DNA of 64,000 nt from Mustela lutreola (GCF_030435805.1 NC_081303.1:72453910-72517909); one strand, 5' to 3'; shown: positions 36,715 to 47,617, counted from the stretch's first letter. Notes: generated by a model from the sequence alone, not told the origin. Made by a program: numbers and translations.

Positions 36715-38004
36715 CTGTTCTCCAAAGTGGCTGCACCAACTTGCATTCCCACCAACAGTGTAAGAGAGTTCCCCTTTCTCCACATCCTCTCCAACACATG
36801 TTGTTTCCTGTCTTGCTAACTTTGGCCATTCTAACTGGTGTAAGGTGGTATCTCAATGTGGTTTTAATTTGAATCTCCCTGATGGCTAGTGATGATGAAC
36901 ATTTTTTCATGTGTCTGATAGCCATTTGTATGTCTACATTGGAGAAGTGTCTGTTCATATCTTCTGCCCAATTTTTGATATGATTATCTGTTTTGTGTGT
37001 GTTGAGTTTGAGGAGTTCTTTATAGATCCTGGATATCAACCTTTTGTCTGTACTGTCATTTGCAAATATCTTCTCCCATTCCATGGGTTGCCTTTTTGTT
37101 TTGTTGACTGTTTCCTTTGCTGTGCAGAAGCTTTTGATCTTGATGAAGTCCCAAAAGTTCATTTTCACTTTTGTTTCCTTTGTCTTTGGAGACTTATCTT
37201 GAAAGAAGTTGCTGTGCCTGATATTGAGGAGATTACTGCCTATATTATCCTCTAGGATTCTGATGGATTCCTGTCTCACATTGAAGTCTTTTATCCATTT
37301 CAAGTTTATCTTTGAGTACGGTGTAAGAGAATGGTCGAGTTTCATTCTTCTACATATATAGCTACACACCACTTTGGAGGACAGTGTGGAGATTCCTAAA
37401 GAAATTAAAAATAGGGCTTGCCTATGACCCTGCAATTGCACTACTGGGTATTTACCGAAAAGATACAGATGTAGTGAAAAGAAGGGCCATCTGTACCCCA
37501 ATGTTTATAGAAGCAATGGCCATGGTCACCAAACTGTGGAAAGAACCAAGATGACCTTCAACGGACGAATGGATAAGGAAGATGTGGTCCATATACACTA
37601 TGGAGTAGTATGCTTCCATCAGAAAGGATGAATACCCAACTTTTGTAGCAACATCGAGGGGACTGGAAGAGATTATGCTGAGTGAAATAAATCAAGCAGA
37701 GAGAGTCAATTATCATATGGTTTCACTTATTTGTGGAGCATAACAAATAACATGGAGGACATGGGGAGATGGAGAGGAGAAGGGAGTTGAGGGAAATTGG
37801 GAGGGGAGGTGAACCATGAGAGACTACGGACTCTGAAAAACAACCTGAGGGTTTTGAAGGGGTGGGGTTAGGAGGTTGGGGGAACCAGGTGGTGGGTATT
37901 AGGGAGGGCACGGATTGCATGGAGCACTTGGTGTGGTGCAAAAACAATGAATACTGTTACGCTGAAAAGAAATTATAAAAATAAAAGATAGTGGTAAAAA
38001 AAAA
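36715..38004 (+). mobile_element. L1 3' part with inverted 5' segment (twin-primed)
   Basis: 36715-37365 is L1 ORF2 in reverse; 37368-38004 is the forward ORF2 end, 3' UTR, and A-rich tail. Both pieces begin at the same L1 point (CCACTTTGGAG with GACAG or AACAG), so the 5' portion was copied from a second primer and flipped. A 10-base duplication ATGTGACACA at 36705-36714 and 38005-38014 encloses the whole unit. The 267-codon reverse frame 37501-36698 is L1 ORF2 plus part of the flipped junction, not a host gene. Same subfamily as 60157-61150. Confidence 0.92.
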
Positions 38005-38089
38005 ATGTGACACAGTAGATAGACCCTCTCAGCTCTGTTTACACAGCACACACAGTTTCAAGTCTTTGTTCACCATCTCCATCTCTAGC

Positions 38090-38310
38090 CCCGTGTTTTA
38101 TCACCATCATTGTCATTGTCTTCTTGAATTTTTACAGGAGGCTTGAAATAGGTCTTGCTGCTTGCCGCTGCCCCCAAGTCTATCTATTCTCAACAAAATA
38201 GAATGATCCTTTGAAAAGCAAGTCAGATTATATCTCTTCTCAAGTCAAAGCCTTCCAGCAGCTTCCATCCTACTCCACGAAAGGGAATCTTTCTCGGGGT
38301 GAACTACAAG
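38090..38310 (+). repeat. LINE-2 remnant
   Basis: ATCTATTCTCAACAAAATAGAATGATCCTTTGAAAAGCAAGTCAGATTATATCTCTTCTCAAGTCAAAGCCTTCCAGCAGCTTCCATC is forward L2 3' region text (…CAGAGTGATCTTTT…CCTCCAATGGCTTCCCATC). Confidence 0.75.
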
Positions 38311-38942
38311 CCTGGTAGTTTTCTGGAGGCTCACTCTGCCAAGATCTCATTTCTGGACACTCTCTGGAGCAAAGATCTGCAGGGAGAACAGGGCAATGGG
38401 TAGGATGGCTTCCCATCTGTTCCTTGCCTACTTTTTGGGGTAAATTTGAACTTCAGCCCGCAGATATGTATATTTTTATTGTTCAGTGGACTTTCATGTG
38501 TGGATGGGAAAAGTCCCTAAAATGTGTACTGGCTTAAAGTTTGTAAAGACTTGAAGTCATCTTACTAACAACATAAATACATCAAATTATATTCTTCAGA
38601 CCTTAAACACTCATAGTCTTTCTATATGTTTATGCATTAAATGCACAACTAATTATAAAGCATAAGACACACAAAATTAGAAAAATTAATGAAACACCAA
38701 GAAGGCAAGTTCAAGAGGAAAGTTAACTAGGCGTTTATAGTATGTGTGTGTATGCATTTCTCCTTTATTAAAATGGTGGCACTTCAAGTTTTTATTTATT
38801 TTGAGGTCAGTTTGAACTCAGTACATTAAAAGACTTAAGACGTATTCTTAATCTCTGTCATATTGAAAGCATCCCAAGCATTAGCAGCACCAACTTTGCA
38901 TTCCACTGAAATGCCATGTGTGTCCCAGCGCACAGATTCTAC

Positions 38943-39095
38943 AAGAAGAAGAAGAAGAAGAAGAAGAAGAAGAAGAAGAAGAAGAAGAAGAAGAAGAAGA
39001 AGAAGAAGAAGAAGGAGAGGAGGAGGAGGAGGAGAAAAGAAGAGAAGAGAAGAGAAGAGAAGAGAAGAGAAGAGAAGAGAAGAGAAGAGAAGAGA
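38943..39095 (+). repeat. 153-bp pure purine tract: (AAG)n, (GGA)n, (AGAAG)n
   Basis: The + strand has no pyrimidine from 38943 to 39095. It is built from about 24 AAG units, a short GGA block, and about ten GAGAA-type pentamers. Long frames here in all + frames (poly-K, poly-E, poly-R) are by-products of the repeat. Confidence 0.97.
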
Positions 39096-39264
39096 TTCCT
39101 TTCAGGGATGTATTTGCTTCATTTTCTGTGTCAGAAAGTAGGTGACTGATGGTCTTCAAAGGCCTTACCCCCTTCCATGGTCCCCACCACACACTTCAAT
39201 AAGCCGGCCATGCTGGAGTGCTAAGAGTTTTAAGAACACACCCAGTATAACAGGGCTTTCTTCT

Positions 39265-39600
39265 GCAGTTCCTTGGCTTGGAATGAATGCTCTTCTCCCT
39301 GACCTGCATGGCATGGTTCTGGTTCTTGTTTTAGGTCTTCTCTCAAAAGCCACCTTCTCAGAGTGGCCCATTCTGACCACTGTCTTTGCAGTAATAGCCC
39401 ATTTTCCTGCCTCTGATCCCCTTTGAAATCGTATCACATGTCATTATCTTACATAGAGTATTTTAATTTGCTTATTGTCTGTCTTCCCTGCCCTCTACTA
39501 TTGTGGAAGTTCTGTGTGTAAGGGATTTCACCCTATGTCTCTGCTGTATTTCATTACCTATCACAACATAGGCTTCCAGTAATAATGTCCTTAAAATATA
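39265..39600 (+). repeat. LINE-2 remnant
   Basis: Forward L2: GAATGCTCTTCTCCCTGACC, CTTCTCTCAAAAGCCACCTTCTCAGAGTGGCCCATTCTGACC, ATTTTAATTTGCTTATTGTCTGTCTTCCCTGCC, then the chain to the 3' end. Its last ~90 bases have a close relative at 40715-40805. Confidence 0.75.
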
Positions 39601-39620
39601 TGTTTAAAAAATTAAAATTA

Positions 39621-39816
39621 GGCGCCTGGGTGGCTCAGTGGGTTAAAGCCTCTGCCTTCAGCTCAGGTCATGATCTCAGGGTCCTGGGATCAAGACCCAC
39701 ATAGGGCTCTCTGCTCAGCGGGGAGCCTGCTTCCCCTTCTCTCTGCCTGCTGCTCTGCCTACTTGTGATCTCTCTCTGTCAAATAAATAAATAAAATCTT
39801 TTTTAAAAAAATTAAA
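39621..39816 (+). mobile_element. SINEC, young copy
   Basis: Forward: GGCGCCTGGGTGGCTCAGTGGGTTAAAGCC, CTCAGGTCATGATCTCAGGGTCCTGGGATC, TACTTGTGATCTCTCTCTGTCAAATAAATAAATAAAATCTT. The TACTTGTGATCTCT block is typical of the younger arctoid copies. Confidence 0.93.
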
Positions 39817-40600
39817 AATTAAAATAAACGTGGAAGTTATTGACTTAAACATTCCCTGGTAAAAACAATTAGAACTTTATTCCCAAATACACTCAGCTGA
39901 ATCTTCCCTTCTTTAATCCTTCTCCTTCTCCATACTTTTATTCTTGGTCATTTCCTTCCTCCATTTTTATTCTAGAAGAAAACATAAGCAGCTGAGTTTA
40001 TGTGTCTCCACTGCAACTGTAGTCTTTCATGTCCTGTGATGATGTCATAGCTCGTATGATGTCACTAGTGAGCCAGCCGACTGACACTGAAGAAAAAGCT
40101 GTGGAGAGATTCTTCGTTGGGTCCCAAGACCTGGGTGAGAGCCAGAGCCAACGTTATTGCACACTAGAGCTTTAGGAGATTAAACACCAGGGAGGTGGCT
40201 TCTAGAACTGGACGTCACCTGAGAGAAAGAACGGGGGAGAAGCCATACCCCTGCCCCCCTTCGGAGCATCCCTCCCGTGCAGGCACCTGAGAGCTGGTGA
40301 GAACCTTTGGGTACCAGTGGTGGTGGAGGTCCTGAAGATGCTGCAAGCAACCCCGTGGGCAGCAGGCTGGGGCCCGTGGGGGCGTGACCAGAGAGGAAAA
40401 ACCCATCAGGTGCACCTGGTAATCCTCGTTGCAGACTGGTTGGTGAGCATCACTGAGACAGACTTTCAGTTAGTGCCAGTACAGAGAAGCAGACCAGGGT
40501 GTGGGAGTATGTGCTATTACACCCCATTTTGTGGTCCCCCAGTGGTGAGGCCAAATAGCCCGTGCACCTGAGAGCTCATCTCCTTTTACCTAAAGATGCT
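39817..40600. other. Intergenic DNA, nothing recognised
   Basis: Moderately GC-rich from 40100 on. Overlapping frames 40215-40571 on both strands have no family resemblance. Confidence 0.35.
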
Positions 40601-40609
40601 CTCTTTTAT

Positions 40610-40808
40610 CCCCGATTCTCCAGTGACTTTCAGCCCCTGTGCAGTGCCCTGGAGGCCCCTTTAGGATCTGGCTCCGACTCACGGACCTCCTCCCATGTTC
40701 CCCACCATGTACCCCACTACCGTGGAAGTTCTTTGTCTAAGGGGTTTCGCCTTGTGTCTCTGCTGCATTTCATTACCTGCCACAAGGCAGGCCTCCAGTA
40801 GTTATTGT
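40610..40808 (+). repeat. LINE-2-like remnant
   Basis: GGAGGCCCCTTTAGGATCTGGCTCC and CTACCGTGGAAGTTC…CATTTCATTACC are L2 3' region words. Shares more text with 39495-39585 than two unrelated L2 copies usually do. Confidence 0.55.
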
Positions 40809-41035
40809 TGAGGGTGTGGTGTACTGGCCAAGCGTGGGTTTGGGAGCAAAGCTGCCTACGTCGCTTACTAGTTATGTGCCCTTTGTCCCCTTATCTGTAA
40901 AGTGGGAATAACGGTGTCTGCCTCAGAACTGCTGTGCGGACCACATGAGTTAATACGTGTCAAGCGTGTAGGACAGTGTCTTCTGCACAGCCGACTGCAT
41001 TTGGATGTTTATTAGTATCTAATCAGGTTTAACTG
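40809..41035 (+). repeat. MIR SINE, well preserved
   Basis: GTGTGGTGTACTGGCCAAGCGTGG, TGCCTACGTCGCTTACTAGTTATGTGCCC, CCCCTTATCTGTAAAGTGGGAATAA, GGACCACATGAGTTAATACGTG: MIR landmarks in order on the + strand. Confidence 0.85.
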
Positions 41036-41061
41036 TACCATAAAATAGGTACGTCGCTTAC

Positions 41062-41223
41062 TTATTTATTATTAATTTATTTATTTATTCATTCCTTAGA
41101 AAGAGAGCGTGTGCAAGAGAATGGGAAGGGGCAGAGGGGAGGGGAAAGAATCCAAAGCAGACTCCACACTGAGCACAGAGCCCAATGTGGGGCTCAATCC
41201 TACAACCCTGAAATCATGACCTT
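41062..41223 (-). mobile_element. SINEC, head-truncated
   Basis: Reverse copy starting TTAATTTATTTATTTATTCATTCC, then GAAAGAGAGCGTGTGC, TCCACACTGAGCACAGAGCCCAATGTGGGGCTCAATCC, AATCATGACC. It stops at the ATGACC word: the tRNA-like head is missing. Confidence 0.8.
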
Positions 41224-42530
41224 TCCCCCCAACAAGGGCTCCACAGCACGTTCTGCATAAAAATCTCTCTTCCCAGCAGGTAGCATTCTGGGAGGCTGGA
41301 TCCCTGTCCCGGGGAGCATTGCTCCATGTAACCAAGTCCTCCACATCCTTGGCCATCTTCGTTTCTCAGGCAGAAGACAGGAGATGAGCGTTCTCTCAAG
41401 CAGTGGTTGTCCAAGGTCTTATGGCGACTAAGCGTGGCCCAGCGCATCCTGGTCCCACATGGTCCCACTGCAGCCTCCTCCAATAGTCACTGCCGCTCCT
41501 GGAGAATTCACCAGCAACCAGGAATCATGCCTGCATCTCTGCTTCCAAATGACCTTGTAGTGTTTGTACCACATTTGTGTGTGTGACAGAATGCAGCAAG
41601 CTCTGGGTTGGACAGGCAGCAGATCAGATCTTCTTCTCGGTGTTACAGCTGGCGGGTGTGGAGAGGGTGACCCCTCACTACCTAGAACACCTGGCTCTCC
41701 AGAGAAATAAGCCGGGTTCCAGGAGTCCAGCCAGAAGCACACAGTTAAGAGTAGTCGGTGATAGCTGTCCTCTGGGGTCATGAGGTGACACATTTTGCTC
41801 TTAAACACTAGGTCCTCACCCAGGAGCTTAAATTACATGAGATTACCCAACCTGAAGGTCTACACTAGGATGACACCCAGATTCTCTGACAATCTCCTGA
41901 ACCTGTGTGTCAAACTTCTCCAAACGTATCCGGCAATACAGTCATTTACCCCAGGGCTCTCTCTGAGCTCATCTGTGACAGTCTGAGGGGAGAGAGGAAA
42001 AGGATGCACATGTGTAGGCAGCCCCAGTCCATCACTTCCGGGTGCGTATCTTGTGCCTCAGCCAAACATACTCCCACCACTCAACTACGGGACTTTGCTG
42101 GAAGTAGAGCTAAGACGGGTTAGGGTATCATATTTAGGAACCCAGAGTTTCCTGAAAATCGCTGTATTCAACAATCATCCTTCCCTAAAATACTCCGTGA
42201 CTATCCGTACAGTTCAGCAGCTGAGACACCCAGAGCAGCACTCTGTGGTTAACTGGTGTCCTCACTCACAGTATAAAGAGTCCTGAGGGGAACTTCTGAG
42301 ATCTCCCTCCTGCCTTCCTCCCTACCTGCATCTCGAGCTCTGGCTACGTGTATCAAGACAATAGCCCAAGGGAAAGAGAGAGTCGCCGGTGACCACATGG
42401 CCACAATGTTGAGGACGCACTTCATCTTTCACTGACACCAGCACTTTGGAAACGTGTCACCTCCCAAAAACCTAGGGCTTCCTAGAGAACTGGTATCTCT
42501 AAGATCTTTTCTGGGAAGTCAAAGATGATG
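41224..42530. other. Intergenic DNA, nothing recognised
   Basis: Several frames of 60-126 codons lie on both strands (e.g. 41808-41428), all overlapping each other without recognisable protein family. Confidence 0.35.
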
Positions 42531-42534
42531 GTAT

Positions 42535-42965
42535 TTGCTCATTCAACAAACATAACTTTGGTCACCCCCTGTATGTCCAGCTACACTCTAGGCACTGGGA
42601 TTCATATGTGGTCAAGACAGATCTATACGGGATGTCACAGTACCTACGTGGTAGGTGGGAAGGGCACTAATATGTAAAAGAGAATGAGATAATTTCAGCT
42701 CAACCCAATAGTTAACACAAATAACTAAAGAACATTGGAATAGAAAGTGACTGAGAAAGAGGGGCCACTTGGGCTACACTGGCCACAAAGGGCCTCTGCG
42801 TGAGGATGACGCTTGAGTTGAGAGCTGAACGTTGTCTTGGAATCATCCACAGAAGATCAGCGTGAATGAAGACGGCTCCAGGCGGAGGGAAGAGTTAGAA
42901 TAACGGTCTAGAGCTGAGGAGCTTGGCACAGTGAAGGATGGAGAGAAGCCTAGCCTCCCAGGACA
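42535..42965 (-). repeat. LINE-2 remnant
   Basis: CTCATTCAACAAACATAACTTTGG…CTACACTCTAGGCACTGGGATTC…GTCAAGACAG…GAGTTGAGAGCTGAACG…CGGAGGGAAGAG is the reverse L2 3' end in the right order. Confidence 0.75.
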
Positions 42966-43971
42966 CACACTCGGGAGGGCGGGTGGACACGGAACCTGAG
43001 AACCGAGCTTCAGGCATCTTAGGGGTTCAAGATTATTGTGACCAAAAAATTAGAGTAGTGGGGAAAGGTCCATCCAATTGGATCATCTGAACTATATTTG
43101 CATCCTACACTTGTGCTAGGAACCGAGAAGTCCTCCGTGGGACTCTTCATTTTGGTAGAGGCCCCCACTTGTGGCCTTGTGCCATGTGAGGGCACCTCGA
43201 ACTTCATCACAGAGTGCTCCAAACGGCCTGGAAACTTCTGCCTTCTTCCCGGGGCTCCTCTATCCGAGCTGCCTGAACATGTCGTATAGAAGGGGATGGA
43301 CTTGGTGGGGGAAGGCCAGACCCCAAAATCTTGTCTTTGAGTGAGCATATGGCCTGAATAAGGGGCCACGGAGCCCTGTGTCTTAACCTGAAAATGCCCA
43401 CTATGAAGAGTGACCCATTTCCACTAAGAAATCTGCACACGGTGCTCAATTGTCCCATCTAAGGGGTGGTATCGGCTGCACATCTGGAGGAACTCGACAC
43501 CGCACCGGCTTCCTGCTCTCCTGCAGGCTCAGACAATGTGTCTCAGAGTTGAGTAGATAGTTTTTAAATCTGTATTTTTAAAAGTTAGGGGAAACTAAGT
43601 AATAATACCAATATTTATCATAATAACCTGAACCAATAAAGAGACGTGAACACAGCATCCGAGACGTAAGCACAGCGTCCGATAGCTCTTCTCCTTCGCC
43701 GTTGACTCTGCCCGTCCTCCATCTCCTCGCCCTCTTCCCGACCACTCCAAGGGGGAGTTTCTTCCCTGAGTATCTGCCATGTGAAGGCGAATGTGGCCAC
43801 ACCCAGGCTCAGAGACGTGGGAATGCTCCGTCCTGCTCTGACGGCAGATACCTGCTGTGTTATTATTTCCTGAGATGTCTCTGAGGACGCACGGACGCGC
43901 CAGTCACAGAGCCGTCTGGAGCACACACCTGCCCTCCTCACCTCTGGTGACAGAGTCAGGGAGGCAGAGTT
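42966..43971. other. Intergenic DNA, nothing recognised
   Basis: No gene or repeat landmark recognised; short frames overlap on both strands. Confidence 0.35.
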
Positions 43972-44198
43972 GTTTTTTTTGTTTTGTTTTGTTTTGTTTT
44001 GTTTTGTTTGTTTTTAGATTTTATTTATTTATTGGACAGATAGAGATCACAAGTAGGCAGAGAGGCAGGCAGAGAGAGAGGAGGAAGCAGGCTTCCCGCT
44101 GAGCAGAGAGCCCGATGTGGGGCTCGATCCCAGGACCCTGGGACCATGACCTGAGCCGAAGGCAGAGGCTTAACCCACTGAGCCACCCAGGTGCCCCC
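43972..44198 (-). mobile_element. SINEC, young copy with (GTTTT)n tail
   Basis: Reverse copy: tail (GTTTT)n then TTTTTAGATTTTATTTATTTATTGG, GATAGAGATCACAAGTAGGCAG, GATCCCAGGACCCTGGGACCATGACC, TTAACCCACTGAGCCACCCAGGTGCCCCC. Lies just beyond the presumed CD1E 3' end. Confidence 0.93.
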
Positions 44199-44286
44199 AG
44201 AAAGAGTTTTAATGAGAACACAGCCAGATGGTGCCGTGAGGTCAAAGGGGCATGGATTGAGAAAACATCACTGAATTTGACACAAA

Positions 44287-44292
44287 TTTATT
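44287..44292 (-). promoter_or_regulatory. Candidate CD1E polyadenylation signal AATAAA
   Basis: TTTATT on the + strand, AATAAA on the gene strand, 565 bases past the CD1E stop codon and the first perfect hexamer I found there. No other evidence for the cleavage site. Confidence 0.4.
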
Positions 44293-44856
44293 TCAGGCAG
44301 CATTTACTGAGAAACATTTTACTCTGAACCAGCTACGTAATTTGTGGGGCGAGCCCAGAGTGAGAACGCAGTACCTCCAAGTGTTATGAAACCTTTCAAG
44401 ACAGCAAGCCCTGCGTAGATGACATGCCCGAGAATCTGGCCCCGAATCCAGGTCAGGGTTAGGGTCACAGGTGCCATCCCAAACGCCTACATCCTGCGTT
44501 CAAGCAACTCGGGAAAAAACAGAAAAGTCGAGATCTAAATAAGCAGTGTTCCGAGTAGGAAGAGATGAGCGTGTTTAGTATGACCCCACCCGTCGTGGAA
44601 GGGCAAACGTGCTCTCAGTCGGACAAGGCAGGGACGCTTCCCTGTGAAAGGAGCACCCGAGTTAGAGTCTGAAGCGTCAGAGAACTGCCACGCGGCCACG
44701 CAGAAGAGATACTGCTGGATGATGGGAAGCGGTAAGACAGGTTCCCAGAGCAGTCGAGATTTCTGCTGCAACAAGCCGTTTCATCAAAATTATGCTTTGC
44801 TCATAGGCACAAACCTTATTGAAGAAGCAGAAAAGGACATTATGCACTGGGTAAAA

Positions 44857-47617
44857 CTAACGTCCCCAGAGTTGGTTTAGGCTTGTTTTCCATTTCTTTA
44901 AAAATCTATTTTTGATCCATGACTCCTGCGGCGTGTAGACCTGGCGTCCGGGAGTCCTGGGGCCCTGGCCGTCGGCCCCGGTGGGCGAGTCAGGACTGGA
45001 GGCAGCGGGCGCCAGGGCCTTCCGGTTGGAGCTGTGGGAGAAGAAGACGATTTTCATCCCGAGGAAGGAAATTGGAGAGAAAGCCGGGCGGGGGGTGGGG
45101 GGGTGGAAGAAAGAAGAATGAGCTGGTAAGTTGGAGAAACAGAAGTAGAAGAGGCTCACCTGTGCTTTCTCAAGCAGAAGTGCCCCACAAGCAGCACCAG
45201 CAGGCTGACTGCGGCCACGAGACAGAGCAGGGTCAGCACGGCGGAGTTCCCACTGCCTGGGGCGTGAAACAAGGACTTCAGTGTCCGAGGCTCTCCGTGG
45301 GCACCACCATCAATGCTTCCCTCCTTCCTAGAATGTTCTTCTGCATCTGAAGACTTCATCTCGATTCCTCCTGACTCGGTGTCCCCAGTCCCCACCCCAT
45401 CTGTTGCCCAAGTCAGCAGGGCCTTCTTCCTTTTCTCTTCAGTACTCCAATCCCCTTCCTCCATTGCTTGGAATCTAGTGGCGCCCACTCTCTGCCCTTC
45501 TTTCTCTGGGTGGTCCTCTGGTGCAGCGTGTTCCCTTCTGCCTCCAAGCACCTCCCTCAGCAGCCCCAGGACCGTTGTTTCCCAGACAGGCCCCAGCTCT
45601 TTCTCACCCCAGTGGAGGACGATGTCCTGGCCTCCCAGACTGCTGTGTCTCACTCGGCAGGACAGACCGGCCGCCTCCCGGGCCGCCACGTCCAGGGTCA
45701 CTCGGAGATACCACGTCCCGTCCGCGTGGGGCAGGACGTCGCCTCGCCGGGTGCCCCGCTGCTCCTGCTCACCCCGCATCCACATCACCCACACGGGCTT
45801 CGGGTGGAAGCCGGAGACGTGACACACCAGCAGCAGACGGCCGGGACTGGGAGGGCGGCCGGCGGACAGCCAGGCCTCGGGCTTCACTGGAGAGAAGACG
45901 AGGAGACGAGGCGCTTAGGGGCACCCGGGCCGAGCTCCGTGACTCGGTGGTCTTCGCAGCTGGAGTAATCACTTCCTTCCCTCTTTTAAGGAACAATCCC
46001 AAGCTCAAGCCCCACCCTCAAGCCTCTCAGCATGTGTTTCAGACGGACACGGAAGGGCAGACCATGAAGCTCAAAGTGCCGGGAAGCTTACCTTGTCGTT
46101 CCAGTTCTGACTTCCCGGTTTGAAGGATTCCCGCCAGGAACCGAGGGCAGGTGCCCCTGAGAAGGGTCTGCACAATTTCCTTGATGTCTAAGTAGTTGTT
46201 GAGCACCTCGCAAGCCTTCTGAGCCGGACTCCCTGCTCCTGGAGATGGCTTCCAGGAGTTTCCTTGGAAACTCAGGAAATCGGAGCCTTGATACGCCCCA
46301 TTCAAGAAGCTTCCCGAGGCCTTGCCGGCCTGTTCCGTACAGCCGGCTGACACCTGGAGCTCGAAGGGGTCTGGGGGTGGACAGAGCCATGTGGAAACAG
46401 TTACAGGGAAGGGAAGTAAGCCGTCTGGGAGCTTTTCTCTGCAATCACACAGCATGCTGGAGTCGGGTGCGGGAGGGGAGGGATTTGTGGGAAGACAACG
46501 TGAAGGTACGAAGGTATTTAGGAATAATTGATGCAGACGGGCTAGATGGGAAGGTGTTGGGGTGTTGAGGGCCTGACTGGAAGGGCTCCCTTGGCAACGG
46601 GTAGGTACAGGCTGGGCCTGGTTGACTCTCAGGCCGGGGACAGGGGAGGGCAGAACTGGCTGGAAAGGCCATGTCTGGGGTCAGGGGTGGTGGGCGGAAG
46701 ACCACAGGGAGACACGATTGCAAGGAGCCAGAACACGGTGGGTTATACGGTGTGAAGGGCTGTGTCCTTGCAAGCCCATCTGTGTCTCTGGTGGGTGGGC
46801 AGGGGGACTGGGGACGGAGGTGACTGCTGAGGCAGAAGAGAGAGCGAGAGCCCAGCGGGGACAGGGAACAGGTCAGCAAGACTGGGTGAGGTCAGAGCCC
46901 CTTTGGAAGCGGGCTGGAGCCTTCAGGCAGGTATGGGCTTGGGACAAGGAACTCACATTCGAACTGAAACTCGTGGGCAAAGGCCTGCACCTCGATGGTA
47001 AAGCCGTGGAAGTAGAGCATGAAGAGGTTTTGCAGGTTCTTCAGCTCCTGGGTGCTGAAGTTTCCCTGGGCCCAGGGCCACAGGAAGACGATGGTGCCCA
47101 GGACACTGTCCCAGCCGTGCGTCTGCAGCTCGCCCAGCCAGCCTGAGCCGTGCAAGGACGCCCAGCTGCTGTTGGCGAAGGAGGAGGTCTGGAGCACACG
47201 GAAGGAGATCGGCTCTTCTGCGGCTGCGCGAGGGGGTCCTGGGACCTGGGATGCTGAGAAGCCAGGCCATGCAGACAGAGTATGCGAGGATGGCGAGGGA
47301 GAGCCCTTGTGGGAGTGGAGCCATGGAGACGGTTCCACAGCCTGCACACACTCCCCAGCCCACGCCGCTCCCCGGGCCTGCTCCCTCTCCCCAGAACCAG
47401 ACACAGGAGAGAGCTGGAGCAGGAGGCTTTGCCTGGTGGCAATCTGGCATGCAGACACCGAGGGCGTCCAGTGGGAGCCCTGCTCCCTCCCGCAGGTCCT
47501 CCCAGACGCCCCCCTGCTGCGCCCAGTCTCAGGCGCCTTCCCAGGGCCCTTCCTACCCTCCGCGCTTGCCCCGCGCTGGACAAGTCCCTCGGAGAACAGG
47601 AGCAGCAGGAGCAGCAT
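44857..47617 (-). CDS. CD1E: CD1E, lipid-antigen-processing MHC class I-like protein, six exons
   Basis: CD1e is not a surface presenter: it stays in Golgi/late endosomes, is cleaved to a soluble lysosomal form and helps transfer and trim glycolipids for CD1b. Exons (all on -): 47557-47617 signal peptide, 46957-47253 alpha1, 46092-46370 alpha2, 45608-45886 alpha3, 45160-45256 membrane segment, 44857-45031 tail and stop TAG. Every joint has GT/AG and the phases agree (1,1,1,1,2), giving 395 residues against 388 in human. Seen: [11 protein letters not shown] leader; alpha1 [15 protein letters not shown] and [17 protein letters not shown]; alpha2 AGC…[11 protein letters not shown]…[11 protein letters not shown]; alpha3 [39 protein letters not shown] with the Ig-fold cysteines; hydrophobic [19 protein letters not shown]; tail ending [12 protein letters not shown]…LNQLWGR. 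Two residues (GR) follow the human end LNQLW. No break is seen; beta2-microglobulin partner is inferred from the family. Confidence 0.97.

Noticed and set aside
36698-37501. 267-codon - strand frame as a host gene
   Set aside because: It reads as L1 ORF2 and crosses the twin-priming junction.
38863-39192. Poly-K, poly-E, poly-R and poly-S frames
   Set aside because: Products of the purine repeat.
45313-46123. Overlapping + strand frames of 166-200 codons
   Set aside because: They are antisense to CD1E exons 3-5 and their introns; no motif, and the - strand explains the conservation.
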